Notes under the pieces: model-generated | Told to the model about the DNA's origin: nothing | Seen by the model: only the letters and a program-made list of their open reading frames with translations | The model's database searches: none | Origin: Vitrella brassicaformis | Lineage: Eukaryota > Sar > Vitrellaceae | Direction: 5' to 3' | DNA length: 64,000 nucleotides | Assembly: GCA_001179505.1 (NCBI GenBank) | Contig: CDMY01001019.1 | Location: 8,717-72,716 of the forward strand | Position numbers and translations under genes: made by a program | Shown here: piece by piece, positions 13,700 to 24,347 of the stretch | Layout of the letters: each line of letters opens with the position of its first letter | Numbering within the stretch: position 1 is the first letter of the stretch

Positions 13700-14415
13700 C
13701 GCATACAGTGTCGTGGATCCAATCCAGGCAGGGCTGCCGGTGCGGCGTCAGAGAGAGGCCATCGAGGCACAAACAAAACGACGCCAGACGAAACGAGGAG
13801 GCGGAGGCGCACAGACAGTTGAGGTACGCCCACCACCTGCCACAGAGGGGACAATCGCCTTCGCCTGCATCGATCTGCATCTCTTGCTTTCATCAGAATT
13901 GCCGCACAGTGGCGATCCCACCGCCAGTCCCCCTCGTCCAGCGGCAGTTCGTCGTCCAGAGACACACACGCAGACGGGCACACACTCGTTTGGATCAATC
14001 GATGCTCAGGTGTCTGTTAGTGACGGGAAGCGCGCACGCGTGGCCGCCAGCCCAGCTTCTAGGTACATATGACATCAACCTCCCTGAAAACGTGACGACG
14101 GCTGGTTGGTGTCGTTTTCAGGTGGTTCGACTGGCGCACGTGATGGTGCGGCAGTAGAACAACAGCGGAGGGGCAGCTCAATTGCGTCCCTGCCGTATTT
14201 CTCTGTGTCTATGTGCGTGCCAGGGGTATAGCCGTCTGTGTCTGCCGGCCTTGCCCGAAGGCGTCGCGGGCCACATGGGGCCGTTTGATTTGACCACCAT
14301 GACGGCCGTTCGCCTGACGCGCGTCAACGAAGATCAGCAGGGAGCGCCAGCCCACCGACGAGACTTTGGCCTGTTCTGGCGCTTCGCTGTGACGCAAGAC
14401 GCGCATGTGATGGAT
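13700..14415 (+). pseudogene. family B gene fragment with F-box-like segment, truncated
   Basis: Exon-like pieces: about 13711-13824 (GLPVRRQREAIEAQTKRRQT), about 13899-14010 (Ser-rich), 14011-14061 (VSVSDGKRARVAASPAS, matching the linker of copies a and b), then about 14224-14405. That last exon reads CLPALPEGVAGHMGPFDLTT and TAVRLTRVNEDQQ, then FGLFWRFAVTQDAH. It matches CLSGLPKEVFNHIGSFVTTK…ARLAKVNRD…WGLFRHFTVMEDE in copy b. The leucine-proline-x-glu pattern resembles an F-box. The sequence stops matching after 14405 and runs into GGAT repeats, so the LRR-like part is missing. Confidence 0.55.
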
Positions 14416-14881
14416 GGATGGATGGATGGGCGGGCGGGTGTGTGCATGTCAGACAGACGCACCCACATCCATCGATGACCTCTCTCTCTGCCGCTTGTGT
14501 GTGTGTGTGTTTTTTTATGTGAACCGTATCAGTCATCACAGTGTAGTGCAGGACAAGTAGGTCTTCAATAGATAGGCTTTTGTGCATGCACTCAAAAATG
14601 CGTCTATGTGTGTACTCACTCGTCCGTCGCAATGCAGTGACGCTGCTGCCTCCTTTACTGAATCCACCCATCGCTTTGTGTCATCGAAAACACACACAAA
14701 AGGTCGTCACCGAAAAACACACATCGAAGAAGGCCACATGGGGACAAAAAACTCAATCTAAGGGGAATCCAAGATACTCTGAACACCAGCGGACAAATTC
14801 AGTACCGAACCCCTCCACAGGGCACGGGTCTACATAACACAAAACAACCATCGTTTCCTTCGCCTGCCCCCCGCCTCCACA
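14416..14881. other. intergenic
   Basis: GGAT/TGGG repeats, then AT-richer sequence with no exon-like frame up to the stop of the Crinkler-like gene on the minus strand. Confidence 0.45.
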
Positions 14882-16014
14882 TCACTGATTGCCTTTACTT
14901 ACCGGCTTATCAGTGATCTCCTCCACCGCTCGGTCAGCAGGAAGCTCAAAGACGTACTCGTGGAACAGCAGCCGGTCCTCGATGTCTTCGCCTGTCTTCT
15001 TCTTGGGCCATTGCGGCTTGATCGAGCCGCCTTGTGGGATGGCCCACACGATGCGCCAGGTCTTCTCGCCATCCCCGATCGCTGGGCTTGTCCTCAAATT
15101 GTCGATCAACGTTTCGTTGAATCCGCGGGCTGAGTGCTCGCTGTCGACGGTGACTTGAATGAGGTAGATGACGTCTTCAGCGCTGTCGATGTACAGCGAG
15201 TCGATGACCGGCCAGTTCTTGGACTCGGGCACCCAGAAGCCAGGCTTGCGCACGTTGCCATAAGGCTTCTTCGGGAGTTTGCTGCGACGGAACAGACGGG
15301 GCTCACTGTCCTGCTGGGTGGTGTCCAGCGAGACCCGGATCACATCCGTCAGCGTGTCCTGCGGCGTCTGCATCCTTGACGCTCGAGAGTCCTTGCCCAC
15401 ACGTTCCATATGGTGGTCGAGGGGCTCCAGACTTATCGGGCGCCTGGTCACAGACAGAAACTCATGGACGAGGCCCTCAAGCAGCTCCACCTTCTGCCCG
15501 GCGATCTTTCTGGGGTCCATGATGATGTCGAGCTCATTTCTCAGCTGCTGCTTGCTCAGCTTGCGGACGAATCGGCCGAGGATATAAGACGAGCGCCAGA
15601 CGACCTTCCCAAAGGAGTAGGGGCCGCTGACCTTGGGATCGGGATCCAGGGACATAAGAAAGGTCTCAGGGACATCGTCAGGTTTGGCCTCTGGGGCTTC
15701 TCCGGTCCACAGTCGGACGACATCATACCGCAAGTTGTCAAGGGCGAGGTCCACATCCTTCTTGACCTCAGGCAGAGGTCTCAGGTAATCGCGGATGATG
15801 CCACCCGCATAGGGACGCTTGTCATCCAGCTGGTCGAGCCACTCAGTGCCCTCAAGGGCCTCAGAAACCTCCTCCTCAGTCCAGGTGGGCATGACCAGAT
15901 TGAGTGTGAGCCTTTTCTTGAACTCGTTGTAGTTACCCTTGCGCGCCGATGCAGCCAGCACGACGCTGCCCGGCCACAACTTAGTCAGGGAACCTTCAAA
16001 GCCTGCACCACACA

Positions 16015-16050
<36 letters not shown>

Positions 16051-16712
16051 CTCACTCTCACACACGCAGGCGTGCAGTCCCGTTCCCTCCCGCCCTGAAC
16101 TAACCGTCGATCAGCAGCCAGTTGCGTCGTAGTGAGTCCACGGGCTGCGTCTATAGCGACTGGAACAACGTCTCTAGCGGGTTGCGAATTCTCACAAAGC
16201 CGTCCTTCGACAGCTCATACACCTTCCGGTCGACATTCGATGACCTGAATGAAAACCAGGAGGAGCGAACAGGTCACATGATCACGTCTGGCCGCCAGCA
16301 AGTCGTTGCTGACTTACCTATCGGAGTTGTCCACGAACCAGATCTTGAAGTTCTCGCCTCGGTGCATCTCGGCTTTCAGCACGGCCAAGAAGAAGAAAAG
16401 GAACCAAGTCAAGCCGACTCCCGATGAGCCACGCAGCAGAGCGCGAAAGTACCCCCGATTTGAGGACGTCTCCTTGTTCAAGTTCTTATGCCCGTCCATA
16501 ATGATCTCGGCGATGTCAACATAGGCCTTGCGCACCAGCAACTTCAGACCCTCCGTGAGAGGTATCTTGATTGGTGTTGCCTTGAGGTGGATGGGATCCA
16601 CTGACTCCCAGTATGGTTGCAGCTCGAGTGGCCCTAAGAAGATCGGGATCGGCGGCGGGTTGGCTGTCCGCGCTTTCACGGAGGCCTGAAAATCAGACAG
16701 ACAGACAAACAA

Positions 16713-16750
<38 letters not shown>

Positions 16751-16981
16751 CCAATGAATGCACAAAAATGCACTCATCACGCCTGCCGGTCACGTACGTA
16801 CCTCCTCCTCTGGCTCCTCTGCGTGAAGGGCAGTCGCCCTCTGCACGGGGCGATGAGTCGGGCGTTGCAGGCGAGCCGCCAGGGGGGCAAGAAACGTGAG
16901 ACGAGCCGATTGGCGCACGCCAGCCACCCTATGAGCGAAGGCAAGGCACGCAGTCAGGAGAAGGGAAAGCGCAGATGCCAT
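14882..16981 (-). pseudogene. Crinkler/RHS-like NTPase-nuclease, copy A, with in-frame stop
   Basis: Exons 16981-16802, 16685-16318, 16244-16105 and 16002-14882 sum to 603 codons. The leader MASALSLLLTACLAFAHRVAG is a good signal peptide, followed by RLTFLAPLAARL, which resembles a plastid-type transit region. A P-loop-like segment LLRGSSGVGLTWFLFFFLAV has Leu where Walker A needs Lys. WLLIDGFEG fits Walker B, and NLVMPTWTEEEV matches the 'MP.W..EEL' signature of RHS/Crinkler proteins. The C-terminal exon carries ESKNWPVIDSLYI…VIYLIQVTV, the spacing of a PD-(D/E)XK-type nuclease core, then WRIVWAIPQGG. A TAG at 16153-16151 lies in frame in exon 3, where copy B reads an amino acid. Known relatives are oomycete Crinkler effectors and trypanosome RHS proteins. 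The family call is from motif memory, not a search. Confidence 0.72.
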
Positions 16982-17456
16982 AGCGGTGACCTGTGAATGA
17001 ATGCAGAGAAAGCGCAAAACACGACGCAAGTGAGGTGTCATCCATCGACGCGCAGATCTCCTCACCATCATAGCCCCGGCAGCTCCGCCTCCGCGAGCTC
17101 AAAGCTCGCAGAGCGGAAGGAGAGGATTGAGCCGATGCCATTTGCGATTGGGTGTCAGGATGGTGAGCCGGCCAGCACTGCCGATCATGCATTGCATCTC
17201 ACAGACACGTCGAGCATCACGCACAGAACATCCACCAACGTCACACACATCACACCAGCCGTCCGCGGGTGGATCCATCACTAAAGGCACCCCTCCCTCC
17301 CTCCCTCCCTCCCTCCCTCCCTCCCGTCTGCTTGTCTATCAGCTCTCTGTCTACCCATCCATCCATCCATCTCACTGGATCAGTCAGTCAGCCCCTCCCT
17401 CCCTCCCTCCCTCCCTGACCACAGTGGTCACTTAGTCAGTGTGTGATATCAGGTAT
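16982..17456. other. spacer duplicated in inverted orientation near 58711-59122
   Basis: Holds the upstream region of copy A, CCCT runs (17289-17325 and 17391-17415) and ATCC repeats. The sequence about 17040-17280 (for example the run around CGCCTCCGCGAGCTC) is mirrored at 58846-59060. No exon of its own is supported. Confidence 0.6.
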
Positions 17457-18290
17457 TTATTGCTCCCCCATCATGCTGCCGCCATCTGCGCCCTTCGCCG
17501 TCTGCTCGCGACGCCGCCTCACCGCCCGTCTGTCGTCGGCCGCCATGTCACCCTCTCCGCCATCGTCGCCAGCCGATGCCAATGATGCGGCCGCCTTGCG
17601 CTTCTCGCCACGATTGCCATCACCACAACCACCATCACCAGCACCAACAGCAGCAGCTGAGGCGGCCGCAGCGGGGGCGGCAGAAGATGACGACACGCCA
17701 GCAGACACCAAAGGGACACTAATAGGCACCTGAACACATAAAATGAATGGTCCACCTGAGTTTGTGTGTCGGCCTGTGTTATTGATATGACATTGCAGCC
17801 TTTCCTGTGGGTCGTGGTCAGCGATCTCTGCCAGCTGCTTGGTGAGGGTCTCCAGGAGGGTAGACAGGCTGCCGGCCGACGCACCATCCTGCAGGCAAAA
17901 GACGAACACACGAATGGCAAGAGAGTGCTGCTGCTCGGCTATGTTGTGTTTCGTGCGGACCAGTGTGCTGTCAGCTTGTGAGGCTATCGTGCGCTCTGCC
18001 CCGTCAAGATCAGACACCAACTGCGAGGCGACCTGCAAGCCAAAACCAACACACTCACATCTCTAATGCTGCGTGTGTTGAGCCCTCTTCTCTCCCGTCT
18101 TACCGAACGCATCGAACGTATCTTTTGCAGGAGATCACTAGATGAGCTACCGTCGCCACCCGCCCCGCCGCCCTGCCCACCTAAGTCACACAGCCAGGAC
18201 ACACAAGGCATGACACACGGGGGCTGTCCATCAGGCGCGGCGTGTTAGACCTGCAGCGGATGCCGGGCCGTCCCCGCTGTCTATGTCCAT
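17457..18290 (-). CDS. family B short form, copy d
   Basis: Starts MDIDSGDGPASA at 18290. Next come an exon with SSSDLLQKIRSMRSV (about 18180-18110), VASQLVSDLDGAERTIASQ (about 18032-17985), DGASAGSLSTLLETLTKQLA (about 17890-17800) and a last exon 17730-17457: VPISVPLVSAGVSSSSAAP, an Ala/Gly-rich stretch, EKRKAAA, DRRAVRRRREQ and a stop. It shares the helical N-terminal part of family B but ends in a low-complexity basic tail with nuclear-localisation-like clusters, without an F-box-like or LRR part. Its twin is copy e at 57889-58710. It lies just after family A copy 2 in the same direction. Function unknown. Confidence 0.65.
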
Positions 18291-18484
18291 CAAATCACCG
18301 CCTGTAGTGGTGGATGAGGAGGCGAAGGGCTATTCCGGTGCACTTATGTGCCGCGCGTTGTGTAAATGTGTGTGTGTACCATTGTGTTGCGAATGGTAGC
18401 CCATCGCCGGACCTGCAGCAGATGACGACGAGGCGGCAGCAGCAGGACCTACAGACAGCCACACAGGCCTTCACACCTACCAGT

Positions 18485-20343
18485 TTATTGCTCATCCGTA
18501 TACCGCCCCTTCTTGTGCTTGCCTGTGGTCTGCTCGCCTCCCTGGCCACCACCACCAGCAGCTGGGGGGAGGGATACGTCCAGCTTGCTGCCGAATGCCA
18601 CCACAGCGTCGTCCCCCATCACCTCCTGCACCACCGTCACTGTCTCGGGGAACCTGGCCGCACCCTCCCTGCCATCCACCGGACGCTCCGTCGTCCAGAG
18701 GGAGGCGGTGGCATGGTCGGGGCTGCTGTAGATGAAGATGTGTGCCTCGAATGTCTGTCCCGGCTGGTCGCCGTGCAGCACTATCAAGCAGAAGAAGGAT
18801 CCTGCTACTGCCCAGTGTCTGGTGCTGATGGTGCGGCAGCCCCAGATGGGCGGCGGCTGAGTGGCGAGCTGCCGCTGAAGAGAAAGGCAGATATGACACT
18901 GGGTGAGTGGGGCAGCGGGTGAAGTGCTTTGTGTGTGTGTGTGTGTGGGAGGGTGTGTGGCTGACCAGTCGGTTGAACCGTGGGGCATCGTTGAACTGGT
19001 AGACGAGCTGGGCCGCGACCTTCGACCCTCCCTCACGCATCCTGACCGATCAGACACATCACGGCAGAGCGGTGCAGCCAATGTGTTTGTATGTTCGTGT
19101 GTATCATTCTGCTCATCCCTCCCTCTCACTCATCCAACACAGCGTCGCGAACTGAAGCAAACTCAGAAGCTGCAAACACACGCACATTCACACGCAACCA
19201 AATGGTCCCCTTCCACAGCTATCCCCCCCTTTGCTCACCTCCAATCCGACAGACGGGATTCTTCGGGTCGAATCCATTGCGGAAGGGATGGTTCGCCGGC
19301 AGCGTGTGCGGTGGCCGGATGGTCAGCCGAGACCCGCCCAGGCACTCCTCGCCATCATCGTCGCGCTCGAGCGTCGTGTCGAGGTGGCGGCCGATGAGTG
19401 AGAGCTGCCGCAGCGCCTCACACCGCCCGTCGAACACCGCCCGGCTGCCCACCCCCTCCACATCAGCACTGCCCAGCTCTATCGGCAACTGCCCGCCTCC
19501 CCGCCCCTGATGCACAGCCACCCTGATGATGGGCTCCCACGCCGCCCACTCGCCGCTGTGCTGGATGATGCACAGGAGCTGCAGCAGATGGCCGACGGAT
19601 GGCAGGTCATAGCTGAGGATGTCCTTGAGGCCCTTGTCGACGAGCTGTGCATCGATCTGCTTCTTGACATAGGCCTCCGACACACGCTGACTGCCGAGTG
19701 TGCAGGTGCGGCGGAGGCGGGCGAGCCATCGGGGCCGAGCAGGGCGAAGACGACGTCACGCTCGACGTCCGGTGACAGGTCAAACAGGCCAATGTGCTGG
19801 CCGGCCTGAGGGGAAAGGCGGCAGAATGAGAGATATGCGTGGCTGTCTGTGTGGCTGTTTGTGTGCGTGTGTACCGTGTTGCCGTCGGACTCATGCCGGG
19901 GCCTCCTCTCAACTAATATGAAGCCATCATGCACCTGCACACACACACACACACACACAAAAGGTGGATCCCTCAGCAGTCACCAGACCAATGGGCACAT
20001 GAGAATGCCTACCTGTTGTCTGTGCGGCGATGTGTTGGCCTCGCGCGGCACCACGACGACGAAATTCTCTCGCCCTTCTACTTCCCTCATCGACACTCTC
20101 GTGCCTCCGCCGGTCTCCTCAGTGCGATAGACGTCGGCCTTGACCCACTCCTGCTCGCCCTTCTCTCGATTGGCCGTCATCATCCACACACGAGTGCCGG
20201 TCTTGTAGCGCTCGCGGGACGACGGCGGCATCTGATGGATGGATGGATGGATGAACCAAATGATTGAGTGAATGAGCTACACGTACCTGTGGCTGCGGGA
20301 GGTCTGCAGCAGCTGCAGATGAAGATGAGGCTGCAGCTGCCAT
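18485..20343 (-). pseudogene. family A protein, copy 2, one-base frameshift
   Basis: Starts MAAAASSSSAAAADLPQPQ at 20343. Unlike copies 1 and 4 it next has an exon (about 20231-20012) reading YKTGTRVWMMTANREKGEQE and WVKADVYRTEETGGG. This has the look of a small SH3-like beta barrel, as at myosin N-termini (inference). Then comes an F-box-like segment IGLFDLSPDVERDVVFALLG (about 19800-19735). Just after it, near 19715-19735, the frame slips by one base relative to copy 3, and the conserved middle (VKKQIDAQLVDKGLKDILSY, SADVEGVGSRAVFDG) continues in another frame. The C-terminal part (IVLHGDQPGQTFEAHIFIY, FPETVTVVQEVMGDDAVVAF) ends GRYTDEQ-stop at 18485. A sequencing error could explain the single-base slip. 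Confidence 0.62.
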
Positions 20344-20785
20344 GGCGCCGCACAGTGACTGGCCAAACACAGACGCCTGCAAACAAGAGTGCAGAGGCAC
20401 AGAATGCGAATCCCATCCCTCCAGCTGGCCATTCCTCTCATCTTTCAACGCTCACCGATTCACAGATGTGAGTACGGCCTCTCAGTGAAGGCTTCTCATC
20501 GTCGCAAAGCATTCCGTGAGCGCCCTATTTCTTCCTGCAAGCTCACAGCTCGCCCAGAGAAGAAAAAGACGAACCAATGCTGTTTGCGGTGGATTTGAGG
20601 AGTGGTGAGTAGGTGTGTGCGTGGCGAAACAACCGAGTGATGTGAATCGCTGTCCGTTTTTCTTCGCTCCACTCTGTGCATGCGATATGGCTGGGTGCAT
20701 TGCTGATGGATGCTGTAGCGTTCAAGGCCTAAGCAAGCCAGAATCCATGATGCACATCCAACCGTCCATGCCCACAACATTCTGC
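20344..20785. other. intergenic
   Basis: Upstream region of family A copy 2, resembling the region upstream of copy 1 (9527-9680). No exon-like frame supported. Confidence 0.45.
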
Positions 20786-21411
20786 TCACTCGTGTCCTTG
20801 CCTTCTGCCCGCCCGCCCGGCGCCCTCACCCCACCGACTACTGACACACCAATGAGTGGATGGACGCACTCTCTGGCTGGTCGGTCGGAAGAGGCAAGGT
20901 GGCGAGGAATGAATCGCAAGACAGCAGGCAACAGCAGACAGGCTGGTAGAGTCGTGTGTGTGGTCATGGGCAGAACAGCTGACAAGAGTGTGGACAGATA
21001 GAAAGGGCACGCACCCCAGCCTCACGAGCATCCATCCATCCACCAAGACGGCAATCCCTCCCAGCCCCCCTGTCACCTGTGCATGCACCTCAATCGAGCA
21101 TTGTGAGGAAATATCCCTCCCAATGCTCTGCTTGAGAGTGTACAACGCTGCGAGCTGTCTGTCGCGCTCACCCGCAAACAAGCGGGGGTCGGCCAGCTTA
21201 TCGGTCTCGCTCTGTCCCTCCAGCTCACTCTCAGACAGCTGTGTCAGCAGCTCGACACGTGCTGGTCGCAGGGCTGAGGCTAGCTTCATGAAGTCAGCCA
21301 CGCCTGCCTTACAGGACAAGTCACGACAAACCAGGCGGTATATGGGAGGGCAGCCGACACCCCGTGTGGCAGAGGTGTCTGTCGGCCAGTCCAACACGAC
21401 CTCATCTAGCT
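20786..21411 (-). pseudogene. out-of-frame continuation of family B copy b
   Basis: An open frame reads VDELDEVVLDWPTDTSATRG, GVADFMKLASALRPARVELL and GERDRQLAALYTLKQSIGRD. It looks like further repeat or helical protein text after the LRR-like part of copy b. It is offset by one base from the frame that stops at 21415, so it is either a lost 3' end beyond a frameshift or a separate decayed piece. Confidence 0.4.
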
Positions 21412-21414
21412 CAT

Positions 21415-24148
21415 CTACAGGGCGGCAGCGAAGCCAGACGCATCAACGAGCTCGACGCGCTTGACTGTCGTCAGGCCGCCCAAAAACGAGCCTAGCTTGC
21501 TGCAAGCGGCACGCACGTCAGCCAAGGACAAAGAGAGCGAGCACACCGTCAATTTCTTGACAGCCGGGAAATGTCGGCTGCTCGCCCCTGCCCCTCTCCC
21601 TCCCTCTCGGTCAGCCACTCAGGGATACTGTCGACCACCTCTGATACACTCGCGCCCGCCTTAATGTCGATGGTGAGTGTGCGGGCGTTGCTGAAGATGA
21701 GCTTGTCACGCCACGACTCGTGCAGCGCTGTGCCACCGAGCATCAACTTGATCTGACATAAAAAGCAGACATACACCCACTGATGCCTCCACACATTCAT
21801 GGTGCCCTCTCTGATGATCTCTCTCCCGTTGTCTGTGCCTCCCTCACCTCGGTCGCATTGGCCGCCAGCCGCGTGGCGATCTCTCCGTAGAGGCCGCCGG
21901 GCGCAGGAGGGGCAGTGGCAGCCATCGTGCTGCAGTCGATGAGCAGCGGCCTGCGGGCTGGCCACCAGTCGAGCCGGCACTTGACGTCTGCGGCCCACGC
22001 GCGGATACCCGAGATGTCAAGTTGCGAGATGTCGAACGTTCCCTGCTGGCCGTAGCCCCGTCGATGGTGGCATTCTCCACCACAAATCCCAGCTTCTTCG
22101 GCACCTCTGCAACGGGTAAAACAGACAGACAGATGCAAGTCATCCGCCCCCTGAATGAATGAAGTGCTCGTGTGCCTGTGTCAGTCACCTTTCTTCTCCG
22201 GTGTGCCCCAGTGTCGGTTGAGGGCGGCTTTGAGCTGATTGAGGCGGCCCGTGACGTTGTTGCGGTGGATGGGGATCACCAGGCCAGTGATGGTGTTGAG
22301 GTTGGGGCAGCGGCCGAGGGCAGCGAGGAAGTCTGCCCAATGGTCGTCGTCGAGTTCGATGCGGTGGTCGCCCTCCAGGTGCTCGATCCCGGGTGACCCG
22401 TTGAGGAGAGACTCGAAGGCCGCCTGGGAGGCTAACCCTCTGTGGAAGCCAACGTCGAAGACGTCCTCGCTCACTCGGAGGGTGTTAAGGGCCGGGAAGC
22501 TCCACCGGTGTCTTCTGCAGATGCATCAACACATGGCATGTCGACCACTGACATGACTGGATGTAGCCATCAACTGTCACACACTTGCCTTTGGACATAC
22601 CTGATGTGCCTGATGGTGGAATCCTTTTGGACATGGAGGCATGTCACTCCGGGGAACACCATATCGTTGACGACATAGATGCAAAATGAGCAGCGACGTC
22701 CAGTGTGAGCTCCTCGAGTGTCGTCCTGAATGACAAGCACTTCGACAACACGACCAGCGAGCCCACGTCCGATGCCCGCACAGACGCACTCTTGACTTTC
22801 CCCTGCACACACACACACACACACACACATCCCACCATGTATTTCATCCATGTGCCCACGCCCCCCCTCTCTCTCACCATGTGCTGCATCTCCGTCTTCA
22901 CGTCCCGTATCTTGCTGTAGCTATCCTGTTCGTCTTCCATCACAGTAAAGTGGCGGAAGAGGCCCCACGTCTCGTCGGTGGCCGTCGTGAGGATGTCCCT
23001 GTTGACCTTGGCCAGGCGGGCTGACGTCTTGGTGGTGACGAAGGAGCCAATGTGGTTGAACACCTCCTTTGGCAGGCCCGACAGACACGGATCGCCGTAA
23101 CCCGGCTGATACACACCAATAACCATCGCAAGCGGCAAGTGTGTGCAGAGATGGCCATATCTCTTGTGTGTGTATGCGTCACCTCTGAGTCGGCGCCACA
23201 GACATCCACCGATCCACCTGGAAAGGCACAACACCACACAACGGAACAGGGTACAGAACGGTCACGACGATGCGCACGATGCATTCTCTGCGTGGGTATG
23301 CGTGTTTGGTTGGTGTGTACCTCCAGCAGCCGGCGCTTCGATAGCTACACGTCTACGCTTGCCCTCGTCACCGCCAGCAGACACCTGCACGGACACAACG
23401 CAGGCAGCAAAGATGCCATCGCGATGAGCTGGTCCATCTGAGTGTGCATGTTTGCATGTGCGTACCGCCATGGATCGGTGTGGTCGGTGGTGGTCTTATT
23501 CGACGTCACAGCACCGCCCGCCGCCTCGCTGTCGTAGGCATTGCCATCCCATCGGAACGCCTTGCCGCCAATGCGCTGACACACACACACAGAGGAGAGT
23601 GATCGGCAAGTGTGAGCCATTCATTCAGCAGTGATCCCACCCTTACCGCCAGGTTTTTGGTGAGGGCCGAGTGGGCGTCGATGAGAGTGTTCCGGATGGC
23701 TGCCAGACTGTCGGCGATCGACACACCATCCTGCACCGACAGCAACACGAAGAACAACCGAGTGCTGCTGTTCGGCCCGCTGTTTCGCATTTCACGGACC
23801 TGTGTATCGCTGTCGGTTTGTAAGGATATCATGCGCTCTGCCCCGTCAAGATCAGACACAAACCGAGAGGCGACCTGCAAGCCAATACCAACACACTCAC
23901 ACCACTCCTGCTGCTGCATGTGTGGAGGATCCCGTCTGACCGAACGCATCGAAAGTATCTCCTGCAGAAGATTACGAGATCTCCCACGGCCATCATCTGC
24001 ACTCTGCCCACCTGCGGCACACAGTCAGCACACACACAGGGCAAGAAACATCGGGGCTGTCCATCAGGTGCGTTTGTGGCGGTGGTGAGGTGACGTGACC
24101 TGCAGATCTAGAGGCAGCCAGGCCGTCCTCTTCGTCCATCTCCATCAT
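21415..24148 (-). CDS. family B protein, copy b: helical region, F-box-like, LRR-like
   Basis: Most complete family B member. Starts at 24148 (MMEMDEEDGLAASRSA). Exons then carry VASRFVSDLDGAERMISLQ (about 23876-23800), DSLAAIRNTLIDAHSALTKN (about 23735-23650), RIGGKAFRWDGNAYDSEAAG (about 23578-23468), VSAGGDEGKRRRVAIEAP (about 23383-23320), then YGDPCLSGLPKEVFNHIGSF and TSARLAKVNRDILTTATDE (23105-22870). The LPxEV…RLAKVNRD pattern resembles an F-box, which would recruit targets to an SCF ubiquitin ligase. Further exons to 21415 hold leucine-rich strands (LEELTLDVAAHFASM, FLAALGRCPNLNTITGLVIP, NARTLTIDIKAGASVSEVVD, VKKLTVCSLSLSLADVRAAC), fitting a substrate-binding LRR. Its start is about 200 bp from the divergent family A copy 3. 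Some introns carry TG repeats. The domain names are my reading of patterns. Confidence 0.66.
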
Positions 24149-24347
24149 TTCGCCGTCAGCGCCCCTGGGTCAGGGCTTGCCTGCCTTAGTCGTCTGTTGC
24201 ATTCATTCCTCTCTGATGGTCAGCGCCGCTCAGATGGATGAAATGACAGTGCTCAGCACATCGCCCCGCATTCCACTGGCATCCCTACGAAACCGTCCAA
24301 CCTCCAACACTCCCTCTTCATGATTGAGCTCGCAGCGCAAGAGACGG

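Larger units (their letters stand above)
14882..20343. repeat. inverted segmental duplication, left block
   Basis: Reading the minus strand from 20343: family A copy 2, family B short form d, spacer, Crinkler-like copy A. The same order occurs on the plus strand at 56159-61151 (family A copy 4, short form e, spacer, copy B), including shared intron positions and spacer sequence. The family A members of the two blocks differ at their N-termini, so later exchange or replacement occurred. Confidence 0.8.
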
